From Symsagittifera roscoffensis (Eukaryota; Xenacoelomorpha; Acoela; Convolutidae), in assembly GCF_963678635.1 (NCBI RefSeq), contig NC_087068.1:59768872-59832871 (forward strand): 64,000 nt of DNA, in the 5' to 3' direction. Positions 45,177-55,421 of this stretch are shown here, piece by piece. Under the pieces are notes generated by a model. That model was not told where the DNA came from and made no database searches. It saw nothing but the letters and a program-made list of their open reading frames with translations. The position numbers and the translations under genes were made by a program. Each line of letters opens with the position of its first letter. Position 1 is the stretch's first letter.

Positions 45177-45903
45177 AGGAAGCAACCCCGTTGAGGACAG
45201 GTTCAAAGACGCGCTTGAGAGAAGGCGGGCCGAGTCAGAGGACGGGGTGAGTATGGATGAAACTCTCAGCGAGACGGGAGAGGAAATGGAAGTAGCGCAC
45301 GCACAAGACCAAGCTCCAATCGAAAAGAACTTCACTACGCATGAGTTGCTGCAAGACTTGAGTGGGGATGATTTGGCAAACACGGCCACGCCTCCCCTCG
45401 GATCCCCTCGTAAAGACCTCGAATTGCCTCTGCCCAGCAAAACTTCCAACGAGGGAATGATACTCTTGAGCGCCGAAGAGAGTAAGAAGAGAACTTTCGA
45501 AGGAAACAAGTGGATGTTCTTGGGGACTCTGGATGAAAAGGCGTGGCAGGAAATCTTGCGTGAGTTCAACCAGAAGACGAAAAGTGAGGCCACGCTAGAG
45601 GACTTTAAAGAAGAGCTATGGAGCACGGTAGTGAAGTTCGGGGAACCTTTGTTGATGGGCACCGGCCTGGACGAGAAAGCAAGAAAGGAGTTGTTGAGCA
45701 AGGTAGTCAAATTGAGGGAAACGGAAAAGAAGACCAGGGATGACGAATATAAAGTCAGCTCTACTCTGAAACAAAAAACTGATGTAAAAATGATTAAAAT
45801 TGTAAGGGAGGATAAGGTTAAGACTAGTAAAATAATTAAAGATACTAATATGCTTAAGGCTCGAGAAGGGGACGGCAAGAGTTGGAAGGGCCGGAAGGGA
45901 TAA
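45157..45903 (+). CDS. Unknown ORF, acidic N-terminus and Lys-rich C-terminus
   Basis: 248 codons from a GTG. The true start is unclear, and it overlaps the previous frame by 20 bases. Residues 1-110 are acidic and Ser/Thr-rich; about 120-200 are helical (DEKAWQEILREFNQKT, LLSKVVKLRETEKKTRDD). The end is basic (KMIKIVREDKVKTSKII). I do not recognise a family. It may be the continuation of the polyprotein after one frameshift. Confidence 0.45.
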   Translation: MGTPGDRGSNPVEDRFKDALERRRAESEDGVSMDETLSETGEEMEVAHAQDQAPIEKNFTTHELLQDLSGDDLANTATPPLGSPRKDLELPLPSKTSNEGMILLSAEESKKRTFEGNKWMFLGTLDEKAWQEILREFNQKTKSEATLEDFKEELWSTVVKFGEPLLMGTGLDEKARKELLSKVVKLRETEKKTRDDEYKVSSTLKQKTDVKMIKIVREDKVKTSKIIKDTNMLKAREGDGKSWKGRKG

Positions 45904-45916
45904 AAAGGTCGAATCA

Positions 45917-46817
45917 GTGATGATAGCGGCGACGCCCTCATGTAAAGGTGTAAAGTATCGGAAGAGGAAGAGAGAGGCAGAAGAGTTAAGTAGTCCCTCG
46001 ACGGACGCGGTCTCGGAAAAGAATCTGAGGGAGACGGCTCCCATGATTCTGGCGCGGTGGAAGACAACAGCCTACAAGGTCGGCTCCGAACCAAGGAAGC
46101 TGGCCGAGGTGATGAAAGAGGTGGAGGTCTCGACAAGTTTTACGGTAGAAGACTTCAGACCCTAGAAGGCGAACACGAAGAGGGGTTCAACGAGTGGAAA
46201 AACGTGGGAAGGGGACGTCGGCAAAGAATGGATCTCAAACTAGCACCAGGCCACTGGAAAACAAGTGACCAGCGACCCCCTTGAGAAGAATGCGACGAGA
46301 AATACCGCTCGACCTTGGTGGGTGGCTCTGGAGACAATGAAAGAGCTGGAGGACTGCCTGAAGAAACTTGATCGCGGAGTGTCCCGCAAGCGACGCAATT
46401 GGGCTACCCAAATAAAAGCCGAGGTTAACAAGTTAGAATTGGGGAGCCAACTGAAACGAATTTGGCAAATTTTACTACGGGACTATTTCGAAGAAGCGAT
46501 GAGAACACCCTCATCTGCGTTGCCATTGATGGCAAATCCCCTCGTCAGAACAGCAGGACAGAGCAGGACGGACCTTGGTGTGAATAGAGCTGGAGATGTT
46601 GACCTCACACGACAAGAATCTGGAGGTCTATCAAATGCTGTTGCAGCACATCGCCAGGGATAATTTCGGTTTAAGTCTGGCAAGGAGGAAAGATGCTACT
46701 TGTTTCTTGAGGCGGATAATGTCCGTGATGATCGACAGTACCATCCAAGTCTGTCAGCAGAAAGCAATCGGATGTAAGACTATGGAAAGGAGAGTCTCCT
46801 CTCCACTGTCATCCTGA
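45917..46817 (+). pseudogene. Broken unknown ORFs
   Basis: Open pieces at 45917-46165 (KYRKRKREAEELSSP, ETAPMILARWKTTAYKVG), 46265-46663 (WWVALETMKELEDCLKKLD, WATQIKAEVNKLELGSQL) and 46596-46817 (NLEVYQMLLQHIARDNFG) follow one another in different frames. They look like one former coding region. No domain is recognised. Confidence 0.45.
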
Positions 46818-46936
46818 AGGTCTAACAGAGTACTGGAATAGAGAAGGAAGACAGCTTCAGGCAGTCTCTAGAGAATCATTGAAAACTTGACGAGGTACAA
46901 AGATTCTACAAAAAGAAAATCGAAGGGGGACTTGAC

Positions 46937-47482
46937 GTGCATCGTAACTTAGGCTCGGCTGGAGAGTACTCGAGACCCAACAAACGTGGAGAATATCAAT
47001 ATGTATCTGGAGCAATGGGGATAGCGTACAATCCTTTCTTGGATTCAGAGACCGGGAGCGCTCAGAGGAACCACAAAGTTACGGAGCTGTTAAAGTTTTG
47101 GACGGAGAAAATAATCGAGATTGATCCGGTGGAAAGAGAGAAACCGAGCTTAGGCTTGATTCTTGAGAAGATGCCCAAGGTGATAAGCGTGCCGCGCTCT
47201 AACAATAGAGTCGAATTGAAGATGGGAAATGGAAATGGCATGCTGATTACGAACTTAGGAGTGGTTTGGAAAGTGCTGAGGCCTTCCTGGTGCCCGCATC
47301 CCCACGCAAGCCTGATTGAAAAGGTCACGGAGCGAGTGAGGCTAGCACCGACGAAAGACGAGGACCTGGTAACACTGAATGTAGTGCACAAGCTGATCTT
47401 GCCTCAGAGCAAAGAGTCGGGCGAAGCAACGAGTAAGCTAGGATCAGTGAAGAGGATGGAACGGGTAGTTGTCTTCACCTGA
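46937..47482 (+). CDS. Unknown ORF, 181 codons
   Basis: It encodes RGEYQYVSGAMGIAYNPF, NHKVTELLKFWTEKIIEIDP, KPSLGLILEKMPKVISVP and DLVTLNVVHKLILPQSKE. The composition is that of a globular protein. No family is recognised. It is probably another piece of the same decayed unit, since broken frames continue on both sides. Confidence 0.45.
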   Translation: MHRNLGSAGEYSRPNKRGEYQYVSGAMGIAYNPFLDSETGSAQRNHKVTELLKFWTEKIIEIDPVEREKPSLGLILEKMPKVISVPRSNNRVELKMGNGNGMLITNLGVVWKVLRPSWCPHPHASLIEKVTERVRLAPTKDEDLVTLNVVHKLILPQSKESGEATSKLGSVKRMERVVVFT

Positions 47483-48045
47483 CGTGTGTAAGCGGAGAGC
47501 ACAATTGTGAGGGACGATCATGTGTCAGAATACCGTCGTTCCAAAGAAAAGACCTAGTCGCTTGGTTTGGCGACATCATAGAAAGAGAAAAGAGTGAAGT
47601 ACAAATAGTGGCTGAGTGTTACACGAACACTACTGTGAACATAGCAACGGCTTTAGGGTTCTTCTCGAGGATGTGCAGTCTACAGTCACTGGAGATGCTG
47701 GAGTCCGAGCACCACTTGGTGACAGCATTGAGTGTGTAGTCATGGCCTGGGGCATTGCAATAAACCCAGAAGCTCATCAGAGGGTGGAAGGTTTGTCTGC
47801 CAGTAATTGCGAAGTCTCTGGTATGATCAGTAATGGCCAAACTATGTGGAAGCCACTATCCATTACACATGGCGATGGTGGAGGTATCCAGCCAGAGGAT
47901 ACTAATAGACAAAGCCTTCTCGGTGCCCAAGTGCGTACGAATGGCTCAACACAACGCAAAACTCACACAAACTGTTGAGGAAAGGCCTGAGGACGGTGCC
48001 AAGGGAACAAAAAGGTGACTAAAGTGAAATCTGGGGGAAGAACTA
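47483..48045 (+). pseudogene. Broken coding remnant
   Basis: Short pieces in all three frames read VRIPSFQRKDLVAWFGDI, VAECYTNTTVNIATALGFF and AKLCGSHYPLHMAMVEVSS. Their protein-like composition suggests decayed coding sequence joining the ORFs on either side. Confidence 0.4.
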
Positions 48046-48660
48046 TTGGGTTTGGACGGTGAAAACACGAGTGACTTCCAGAGGCAGAACTTTATCGGGA
48101 AACCGATGAATAGTGCCCCAAACCTGGAGGAGAATGATGCGATGCATGAGAAGATGATGGAATTGGAACCTCTACTGGAAGCTTTGGGAGAACGCAATCT
48201 CAAGAGCATCGATATTACACGTGGGGAATGCCCATGTCATTGTCTGGCACAGACGGTGTGGCACCCAGAACATGCAAACCTCTACTTAGTGTGGGACGTG
48301 GAAGAAATTCGGTCGATCGGATTACATGATCACCGGCAGAAGGTGACCCTCTTGGTCGTAAGCTCAATGTTGGCGTTACGATGGATTAAGGAGAACGTTC
48401 CGAAATATCGGGAGTCGAAGACACCGACGGCAGAGTCAATATACCCTACTGATTTGTGCAGGAGACTTGAGTTGTTTGAGACTGCGTGCAAGGTATTCGC
48501 CATACCGATGGAGGTCAGGCACATATGGAGCCGCATAAGGTTCTTCCCGTGGTTTCGAGCGACATTGGTTGTACATGGTGACGAAAGATCATATGAAAAA
48601 GCATCAGAAAGAGTACCGAGCTGCATGAAAATGCTGCATGACAATTTCCTGATTGAATAG
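48046..48660 (+). CDS. Unknown ORF, 204 codons, C-terminal end of the cluster
   Basis: Reads MHEKMMELEPLLEALGERN, ITRGECPCHCLAQTVWHPEH, LLVVSSMLALRWIKENVPKY, FETACKVFAIPMEVRHIW and MKMLHDNFL. Hydrophobic and charged residues alternate as in a folded protein, but I recognise no family. It ends the coding stretch that began at 40470. Confidence 0.45.
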   Translation: MGLDGENTSDFQRQNFIGKPMNSAPNLEENDAMHEKMMELEPLLEALGERNLKSIDITRGECPCHCLAQTVWHPEHANLYLVWDVEEIRSIGLHDHRQKVTLLVVSSMLALRWIKENVPKYRESKTPTAESIYPTDLCRRLELFETACKVFAIPMEVRHIWSRIRFFPWFRATLVVHGDERSYEKASERVPSCMKMLHDNFLIE

Positions 48661-48913
48661 GATAAAAGAAATTTTAAATCATTAGCTTGCAAAGCAGAAA
48701 ATTAAGGTGCAGGCGTATGCAGATTTTGATTGCTGTTTAGCGATAGTGTGACAATTTTGCATGGTTGTGAATTTTGGAGGTGTACATAAAATTGAACCTG
48801 CTGCAAACTTCTGTAAATGACCACTGGCACTGTACCTTGAGCCCCACTCAAAATTCTGGGGCTTAACTGGCAGACGGCGACACGCGATGAGGACATCGAT
48901 CTTGAGTCCGGGG
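48661..48913. other. Unassigned DNA after the ORF cluster
   Basis: Non-coding. The segment TGACAATT...GAATTTTGGAG near 48750-48780 resembles 40024-40045, downstream of the post-integrase ORF, so both may be untranslated tails of related elements. Confidence 0.35.
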
Positions 48914-49695
48914 AGTATGTGCCGGTCGGTCATATTTGAAAGTTTGACCTTGAGCAATACGAACGTGATTTTGGGATGAAATGGAATTTTTCAAAATTCG
49001 AATTGAACATGTCTTGCTCAACTTTCTCACGACAACTGAAAATCTCAGAAATACAAGATAAGAACAATAGATTTGCAATCGCAGAAAAAAAGTCAAAAAT
49101 AGCAGCGTAAAATTGCTATTCGCAATTTCCAGACATAAGAATCACGAGAGAGTAGAGCTGTCTTATCCTGAAATAGGAGACAGAACGATTACGAAAGGAG
49201 AACACATTGTTTAGAAAAGAATCAGAGTGAACCTTTGGTGGAAAGGCGGACAACCGAAGCCTCCCAATGGTTCAGCCCCAAAATTTTATTTCTCAAGTTA
49301 AAACTCATTTATATTAGCTGGAATTCATCAATAGCAAACTTCTCAAGTTATTACATTTATGCTAGAGTCGCTAGTTAAATAAGTTACTCCAATTCTCGAG
49401 TTTGCTGGTATGTGAGTACCTAATTTAGTTTTCTTGAGTGTGTTTTACACTTGTTATGTTGAGGTAGGGAGAGTTTCGATCCATCTGAAATGGATCAAGG
49501 TTCCACCGTCTAATCAAAAGTAACTGTACGGACTGTTCCGACCCTGTTTTTAACGGCGTTCGCGTATTTTGGGTATTTTGAGACCTATGTATGGGGACAT
49601 TCCTATTTTTTAGAGTGGGTTGGTTTTTTGGTAGTGGCCTTTAGGCTGTAACGAGGGTTCAAGTCTCATGTCGCAAGTGAAGCGAATTGGCTCCG
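48914..49695 (+). repeat. Element A copy 2, left part
   Basis: Starts GTGCCGGTCGGTCATATTTG and follows copy 1 (17403-18288) to GAATTGGCTCCGAC. It stops about 110 bases before the copy 1 end. The missing last part appears at 51731, beyond the Penelope-like element. Confidence 0.7.
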
Positions 49696-49696
49696 A

Positions 49697-50056
49697 CTAG
49701 TCGCGCGTGTTAATTGCCGGTCTCTCTTTCCTAATGTGCAGCGCCTCTAGTGAAAAAAACTTGATGCTGCTGGACGCCTGGTCGATTAGTTCCCATTTAA
49801 ACTCAGACTTACCACTCTCACTAACACACTGCCTTATATGCTGTCCATCTGGGGTATCCTCTTTTTGGTGTTCATCAATCCTTGTGGTGAAATGTCGGAC
49901 CGTCTGGCCAACATAGATGGATTTGCACCCACAACATTCAAGTCTGTACACCACTTTTGATTTCAGTTCACTGGAAAAGGAGGATTTTAGAGAGGGCATA
50001 CAAGTTTTCATTTTCCTCGTCGTGAATATTATCAGCGCATTGGTGATATCGCGCAC
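49697..50056 (-). pseudogene. GIY-YIG endonuclease of the Penelope-like element
   Basis: VVYRLECCGCKSIYVGQTVR is the GIY-YIG core with its extra cysteine pair. TTRIDEHQ supplies the conserved Arg and the following Glu-His. The frame differs from the RT frame, so at least one frameshift lies near 50060. It would nick DNA for retrotransposition. Confidence 0.8.
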
Positions 50057-50963
50057 TTTTTTTGCTAATGTCTGATTGTGATTCCCCCCTAAATTGGACC
50101 ATCAAGATGGGTGGTGAATCACTGCTATAGTCACAGGGCTTCTTTTTCTCAGCCAAGTTCTTTTTGCTTTTGCACTCCCTGATAAAATTTTCAAGGGCAT
50201 GGGATGCAACCCGCGACAGCCAACTTTCCGGATATTGGTTATCCAACCACTGCTCCCGGTTGATTTTCATAGCTTTATCATATTCTTCCCATGTTGACGT
50301 ACTGCGGAAAACCCGGTGAACAGTTCCTTTAATCACGCTTCTCTTGTACTGAAGGGGGGCGCAGCTTCTAAAAATTAGTATGCTACCTGTATCTGTTGGT
50401 TTTTGATACCAACCACAGCTAATTTTCCTGCTTTTGTCAATACTTATTTCTAAATCCAAAAATGCCAATTTTTCGTTTGTGTTTGGTGTCTCTATTGTGA
50501 ACTGTAAATTTGGATGTAGTAAGTTTGCAGCCCGTAGCACTTTTTCAGGATCACCCTTCACTGTTCTCACTATATTGTCAATGTAACGGAGAAAAAACTT
50601 AGCTTGCTGCAATGACTTCTTTTTCTCTCTTATTGCGATGCATTTTCTACAGTACCAGACGGTTTCACTTATATTTCGATACTCATCATCTGATATATCA
50701 CCGCATTTTATGTGAAACCAGTTCAAACAGCATTCACATTCTACACCTTTTGACCTGTACGTGAATTTCTTATTGCACTCGGGACATATTCGGTTAAGAT
50801 CTTTCTCGGGCAAAAATATTTCGGGAACATCCCTCGATAGTGCAGTTTCGTACTGCTTCAGCCAAAGATTCGCTAAAGTAACGGCAAGAGATACCCCCAT
50901 TGCCAAACCATCTTTCTGAACGTACCTCAAGAATTTAACTCGTTGATAATCATGCATAATCAC
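49968..50963 (-). pseudogene. Penelope-like reverse transcriptase with embedded PHD finger
   Basis: Residues 11-35 hold VQKDGLAMGVSLAVTLANLW (motif B of Penelope RTs). Residues 60-108 are a complete PHD finger: C60-x2-C63-x12-C76-x2-C79-x4-H84-x2-C87-x17-C105-x2-C108, with Trp103. The catalytic motif follows as FFLRYIDNIV; the second Asp of the usual DD is Asn130 (codon 50574-50576), so catalysis is probably lost. Downstream is KLAFLDLEISID. A PHD finger between motif B and the catalytic motif is not typical. Confidence 0.8.
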
Positions 50964-51098
50964 GGACTAATTTCCGAGTTTGTTTTTTAAAGTCCAAATC
51001 AAGATTGGAGGTGGGAGTACAACTGTGCTCATTGGTTTGCAGGCCACGAGGAATAAACTTCACGTGACACAAAGCAACACAAATAACACAAGTTAAAC

Positions 51099-51350
51099 TC
51101 ACCCTCTCCGTTGAAGCCTCCTCGTCAGTCGGATCAACAGTTTCCTTGTTCTGTTCACAGGTCTTCTTTTCTCCGCCCTCCTTCTCGATTGAGATTTCAT
51201 TTTCGTGTTTGAACGTAGTTTGGACAAAACAGCTGGCAGGTTGTCTTGTTGTTCGAACACAATCCGCAAAGACTTTAGCTCCAGCTGGACGTCCTGGTGC
51301 AGTGCTTGAAATTCGTTGACCAGCTCCGTTCTTCTCTTCCTCTTTGACAA
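51099..51350 (-). pseudogene. Penelope-like element N-terminal basic segment
   Basis: Reads KRKRRTELVNEFQALHQDVQ and SRRRAEKRRPVNRTRKLL. It ends in GTGAGT, which resembles a splice donor. A neighbouring frame carries KFIPRGLQ and SNLDLDFKKQTRKLV, similar to the region before the RT in Penelope-like elements, ending in a stop near 50970. Confidence 0.5.
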
Positions 51351-51730
51351 GTTTAGAAGTAGGGAGCTGACACTAAGGCTGTAGTTCCAGAATCAAAAAA
51401 ATTCTGGCTAAAACAGAAAATTTTTGAAATAACTTACATTTTAGCATGCAAATTAGCGACAAAACGAAATTGTGAAAACGCAAAAGCTAAAATTTCTCAG
51501 CAATTTGTGACAAAATGTTTAAAATTGTTACATAATAGTTGTTGCATAATTTCAGTATAATTTGTAAAGTTTTGATTGGTTGAATTTTGAAAATTTTGGA
51601 ATAATGTTATGTCTGACACTTTTTATGATCTTTGATCATTTTGTACAGATAGTTTAGAATTTTTAAAACCTGAAGATGCATAAAAATGTGCGTAAACGTT
51701 TGTTTGAATTTACAATTATAACGCATTCTC
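51351..51730. other. AT-rich leader or flank of the Penelope-like element
   Basis: No coding signal. It lies between the N-terminal segment and the resumed element A, so it is probably the element's 5' untranslated part. Confidence 0.45.
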
Positions 51731-52187
51731 ACAAGAGATAGTGTCCCTGACTCTTGATCCAATGGTTATAGGGCCTATTTTTCTTTAACCTCATATGTGA
51801 CTTAAGTAGGCGACTGTTACATATATTGTTATGTTGAGTTAGGGAGAGTTTTTAGGTTGATCTATCTGAAATGGATCAAAGGTCCATTGTCTAATAAAAA
51901 GTAACTATACATAAGGTTCCGACCCTGTTTTTAACAGCGTTCGTGTATTTTGCGTATTTCGAGACCTAAGTATGGGGCCGTTCTTTTTTTCTAGAGTGGA
52001 GGGATTTTTTGGTAGTGGCATTTAAGCTGTAACGAGGGTTTTAGTCTCATGTCGCAAGTGAACCGAATTGGCTCCGACCGCTTGAGGTAGAAAACACAAG
52101 AGATAGTGTCCCTGACTCTTGAGCCAATGGTTATAGGGCCTATTTGTCTTTAACCTCATATGTGACTTAAGTAGGTGACTTACATAA
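51731..52187 (+). repeat. Element A, right part plus partial tandem copy
   Basis: 51731-51823 match the last about 95 bases of element A. A second partial copy follows directly, starting at TATTGTTATGTTGAG and running to the same end (about 52187). The CACAAGAGATAGTGTCCCTGAC block is therefore present twice, 361 bases apart. Confidence 0.75.
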
Positions 52188-53300
52188 TCGACAACTCCAT
52201 TAGCGCTATTGTAGAGGAAGGACTACTAAGATAAATCAACATTACGACGAGGCATTTAATGCTGATATATGACTTCATTTATAAAATGATACAGCTTGCT
52301 GATGTATATGGATTTTTCTAACGCTGGTATGGCCCTATCCAGCTTGTGCACTTTCCGTTACTAAAGGGCCACTTTTGTAATTTATTTTTTTTTCTAGAGT
52401 GATTATACTTTCTCTCGTGATATTTGAAAAATTATTTTAGAGCAAAAATACATGAACCAGTCTAAACGGATAGCGAGTGGATTAGGCAGAGGAGGTGGTC
52501 ATCAGGGTTAGTTATAGCTTATTATTTTTCAAAAAATGGTTGCGAAATGATGTTTTGTGAAGTAAAAGTTACATCAAACGTTCTTCATCAAATATTTGAG
52601 AAAGAGGAATTAAATGAAAATAGAGCATATAGCAGGAGCGATGAGCACTGAGCAGAGGTATTAAAAGAGTCTTGAATTTAAAAAAAAGTCCAACAATTTT
52701 TTTTGCCATGAATGTTTCGTGTACGAATGCAGCCTTCCGACTTGAAGGGATATTCTGCTTCAATAAAATACCGCCCTTGATTCCTCAGGGCTTGCTTTAT
52801 AATATTACAAAATATTACAGGGCTTGTTTTATAATCTCAGCTCCGTAGACGGCTGCGCCTTGAGCATCAGAAGCTAGGGGCTGAGAAAGGTATCTTCATC
52901 AACTAAATCCATATGCTAGTCAGTATTTTGATCTTCTGAATCGACCTCCACAGTTATAGGGTTACAAAAGAAGTGTGGGTTAATTGTACTAAGGGCGGGG
53001 CTATTGAGTATAATGTTAATCCTACAAGTTGTGCCTATCAATATCCCATATGACTAGCGTTAAACTGTCGTGTGGCTGAGTGTGGCAAACAGCTGAAGTT
53101 TGTTTTATGCGGGCGTTCAAATTCGAATGGCGATAGATTTTCTTTCCAGATCCTGCTACATATCTCAGGCTACAGCTTTCTCACCGCGATAAGCATGTTT
53201 AACCGGGTACTTGATTTTTTTCCGTAAACAAAGATCGCAAGGTTTCGCAGATATTTCAGCTTGCTTCATATAAAGTTCAGAATCGAAGAACAAATCTTCC
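52188..53300. other. AT-rich DNA, no gene recognised
   Basis: No open frame with protein-like composition. A short stretch near 52453 (MNQSKRIASGLGRGGGHQG) ends at GTTAGT and could be a tiny exon, but the evidence is too thin to call. Confidence 0.45.
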
Positions 53301-53305
53301 ATTCA

Positions 53306-53373
53306 GCGCATCTGGTGTAGAGGTAACACACCGACATGAGAAGACAAAGGATTAAGTTTCGAATCTATCCGTC
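53306..53373 (+). other. tRNA-like sequence, degenerate
   Basis: TGGTGTAGAGGTAACACACC resembles a D arm and A box; AAGTTTCGAATCT resembles a T loop and B box. The anticodon and acceptor stems do not pair well. At best a tRNA pseudogene or SINE head. Confidence 0.3.
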
Positions 53374-53906
53374 ATGTTTTTGGAAGTAGGAATTTCTCTG
53401 CTTTTTCGCACTATCGCGATGAGCAAGCGTTTTCAATTTGGAACTTAGACTTATTCTTTTAAACAACTTGTCCATTAAAATCGCTAAATTGTTTTCTCAA
53501 ATATGCAATTGCATCAACCAACAGACAAATTTTGACCTTGTTTGCATTTCAAATACCGGTTCTATTTACTCTAGACAGCTTGCTAGTCAATTTTTGTTCT
53601 CGCTCAATTTTGATTTTTGTTGCGGTTTGAATGCCGATTTTTTTTCAGTTCACTGAAAAACGTGATCAACTTCTAATTTCGCAAATGGAAATCAATCAGA
53701 TTTCCCATCGAAATAAAAATTTTATCTATTGATCCAGTTTTCTCAAATTGGGGTTATTTCATCAAAAAGTGTCAATCATAACTTGTTCTGCAAATTCAAA
53801 GAGTTTTAAGGCCATCTAGGTCGAACAAAAAAGTCTTTTTTTTTTTCAATTTCCTTGCGTTCATACTCTTTTCCAACTGTCAGTTGCCTATGTTTGTTAT
53901 TTATTA

Positions 53907-53971
53907 GGCGTCCGTAGTTAGCGCGCGAGACTCATAATCTCTAGGTCGCGGTTTGAATCCAACACGTAGCC
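53907..53971 (+). tRNA. tRNA-Met(CAT)-like sequence, probably a pseudogene
   Basis: The anticodon arm is convincing: GAGA, loop CTCATAA, TCTC, with anticodon CAT at 53933-53935. The B box GGTTTGAATCC is nearly canonical. The D arm appears shortened, and the 3' acceptor strand does not pair with GGCGTCC, so processing is doubtful. Confidence 0.45.
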
Positions 53972-54104
53972 GAATTTTTATTAATTCGACGGTTTTTTTC
54001 TACTTTTTTTTATTGCTTTTTATACATCAGCTTTTTTCGTGTTCTTGTTAGTGTTTGAGAAGCGCAAGTAGTATATGTCGGGGCAGTTCAGCCGGGTGCT
54101 GACC

Positions 54105-54230
54105 CCCATGTATTAACATTGGCTATAGAGTATCCGGTCAGCACCCTATGTATTAACATAGGCTATAGATTTCCCAATGTATTAAGATAGGGAATAGGTT
54201 TCCCAATGTATTAAGATAGTAGGTTTCAGA
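54105..54230. repeat. Short tandem repeat of about 37 bp
   Basis: Three to four degenerate copies around CCAATGTATTAACATAGGCTATAG. Two copies of a GTGCTGACC/GGTCAGCACC segment form an inverted pair near its left end. Confidence 0.65.
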
Positions 54231-55421
54231 TGGTAAGTTTCGGAAAAATTTTTGGCGCCTGAATTTTTTGAGTTCGATTTTGCCGATACTTGCGTTTCTT
54301 AGCTAGCTTCTACGGTTTAGATGTTTTGATTTTTGTTTTATAAGTTTGGTTCAACGAGAAAACTATCTAAAGCTATACTGAAACCTAACGAAACTTCGTG
54401 AAAAAAATCATGTTTTTAAAAAAAATTTTGGTTTTTGTGTGAAAATGTCTAGTTTTTTCGCAAAAATTTTGGCGCGCATTATCTAATCGTTAATTAGTGT
54501 AGATTGTAGAATGAAGGGTTCTTAATTAGTTTTTTGGTACATGGTAAGTCAATGGTAATTGTTAAAAATTTCAAAAGACTATAAGTTTTGCTGTAATTCG
54601 ATCTTATTTTATTGGATAATCTTATTTTCTATCTACCTGAAACTATGCTGAAAACTACTGAAACATTGAAAAAAGTGAAGGTTTTTGGAAAAAATTGCAA
54701 AAATTTAAAATTTTGGAAAAAATTGCAGAAATCTCATAGTTTTGTTAATTTTTTTGTTACTTATGATCTAATTGAAAAAACTATTCATGTACAGAGTTTA
54801 AAATTGAGCTCAAACTGTATTTTTAACGGTATCATGTTGAGACAATAATAAAAAAATTTGAATAAATTTTTGGATTTTTCCAAAATTTTCACGCAAAATA
54901 TTGAAATACGATAATTTTTAGCATTATTTGAGTAACAAAGCGGGTTATATAATGCTCTCAACATTAACAAGAAAGCTCATAAAAGCTGAATCGAAAGTGA
55001 AACTTGCGGAAGATAGTGAAAATAACCGTAATTTTTCAGAAAGTAAAGTAAAAATTATTCAAATCTGTCTAAAATGTTCCATTTTCAATCTTCTATTTGG
55101 ATAATTAACTGATTTTTTGTCCAATTCAGGGAGAATTGAAATAGGACTCTCAATACAAATGAACATTAAGAGCTATATTCCATAAAATTTCTAGATTTTT
55201 GCTCAATGATTAACCCAAATGTGTACAAAAATTACAAATTCTGAGAAGTTATTCACCTTAATAGTACAGAATTTCAGATCAATGATGAAAAATGAACTGT
55301 TAATTGCTAAAACTGACTAAAAATGAGATAAGTTTTTCTTAAAAAATTAATCGATATTGGCTCAAATTCAACAAAATTTTCTTCATAACTGATGATTATC
55401 TCTGTGTTGCTTCTGCAACTT
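54231..55421. other. AT-rich DNA, nothing recognised
   Basis: Low-complexity T- and A-rich sequence with many stops in all frames. No repeat of note. Confidence 0.5.

Larger units (their letters stand above)
49697..51350 (-). mobile_element. Penelope-like element, truncated, with PHD finger inside the RT
   Basis: The minus strand encodes a basic N-terminal segment, part of a Penelope-type reverse transcriptase and a C-terminal GIY-YIG endonuclease. The RT motifs before DGLAMG are missing, so it is internally deleted. It lies between two parts of element A, as if inserted into it. Confidence 0.75.

Noticed and set aside
51014-51105. Intron in the Penelope-like element (GTGAGT donor near 51105)
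   Set aside because: A neighbouring frame stays open and protein-like across the donor, and no good acceptor restores the RT frame, so a simple frameshift explains it as well.
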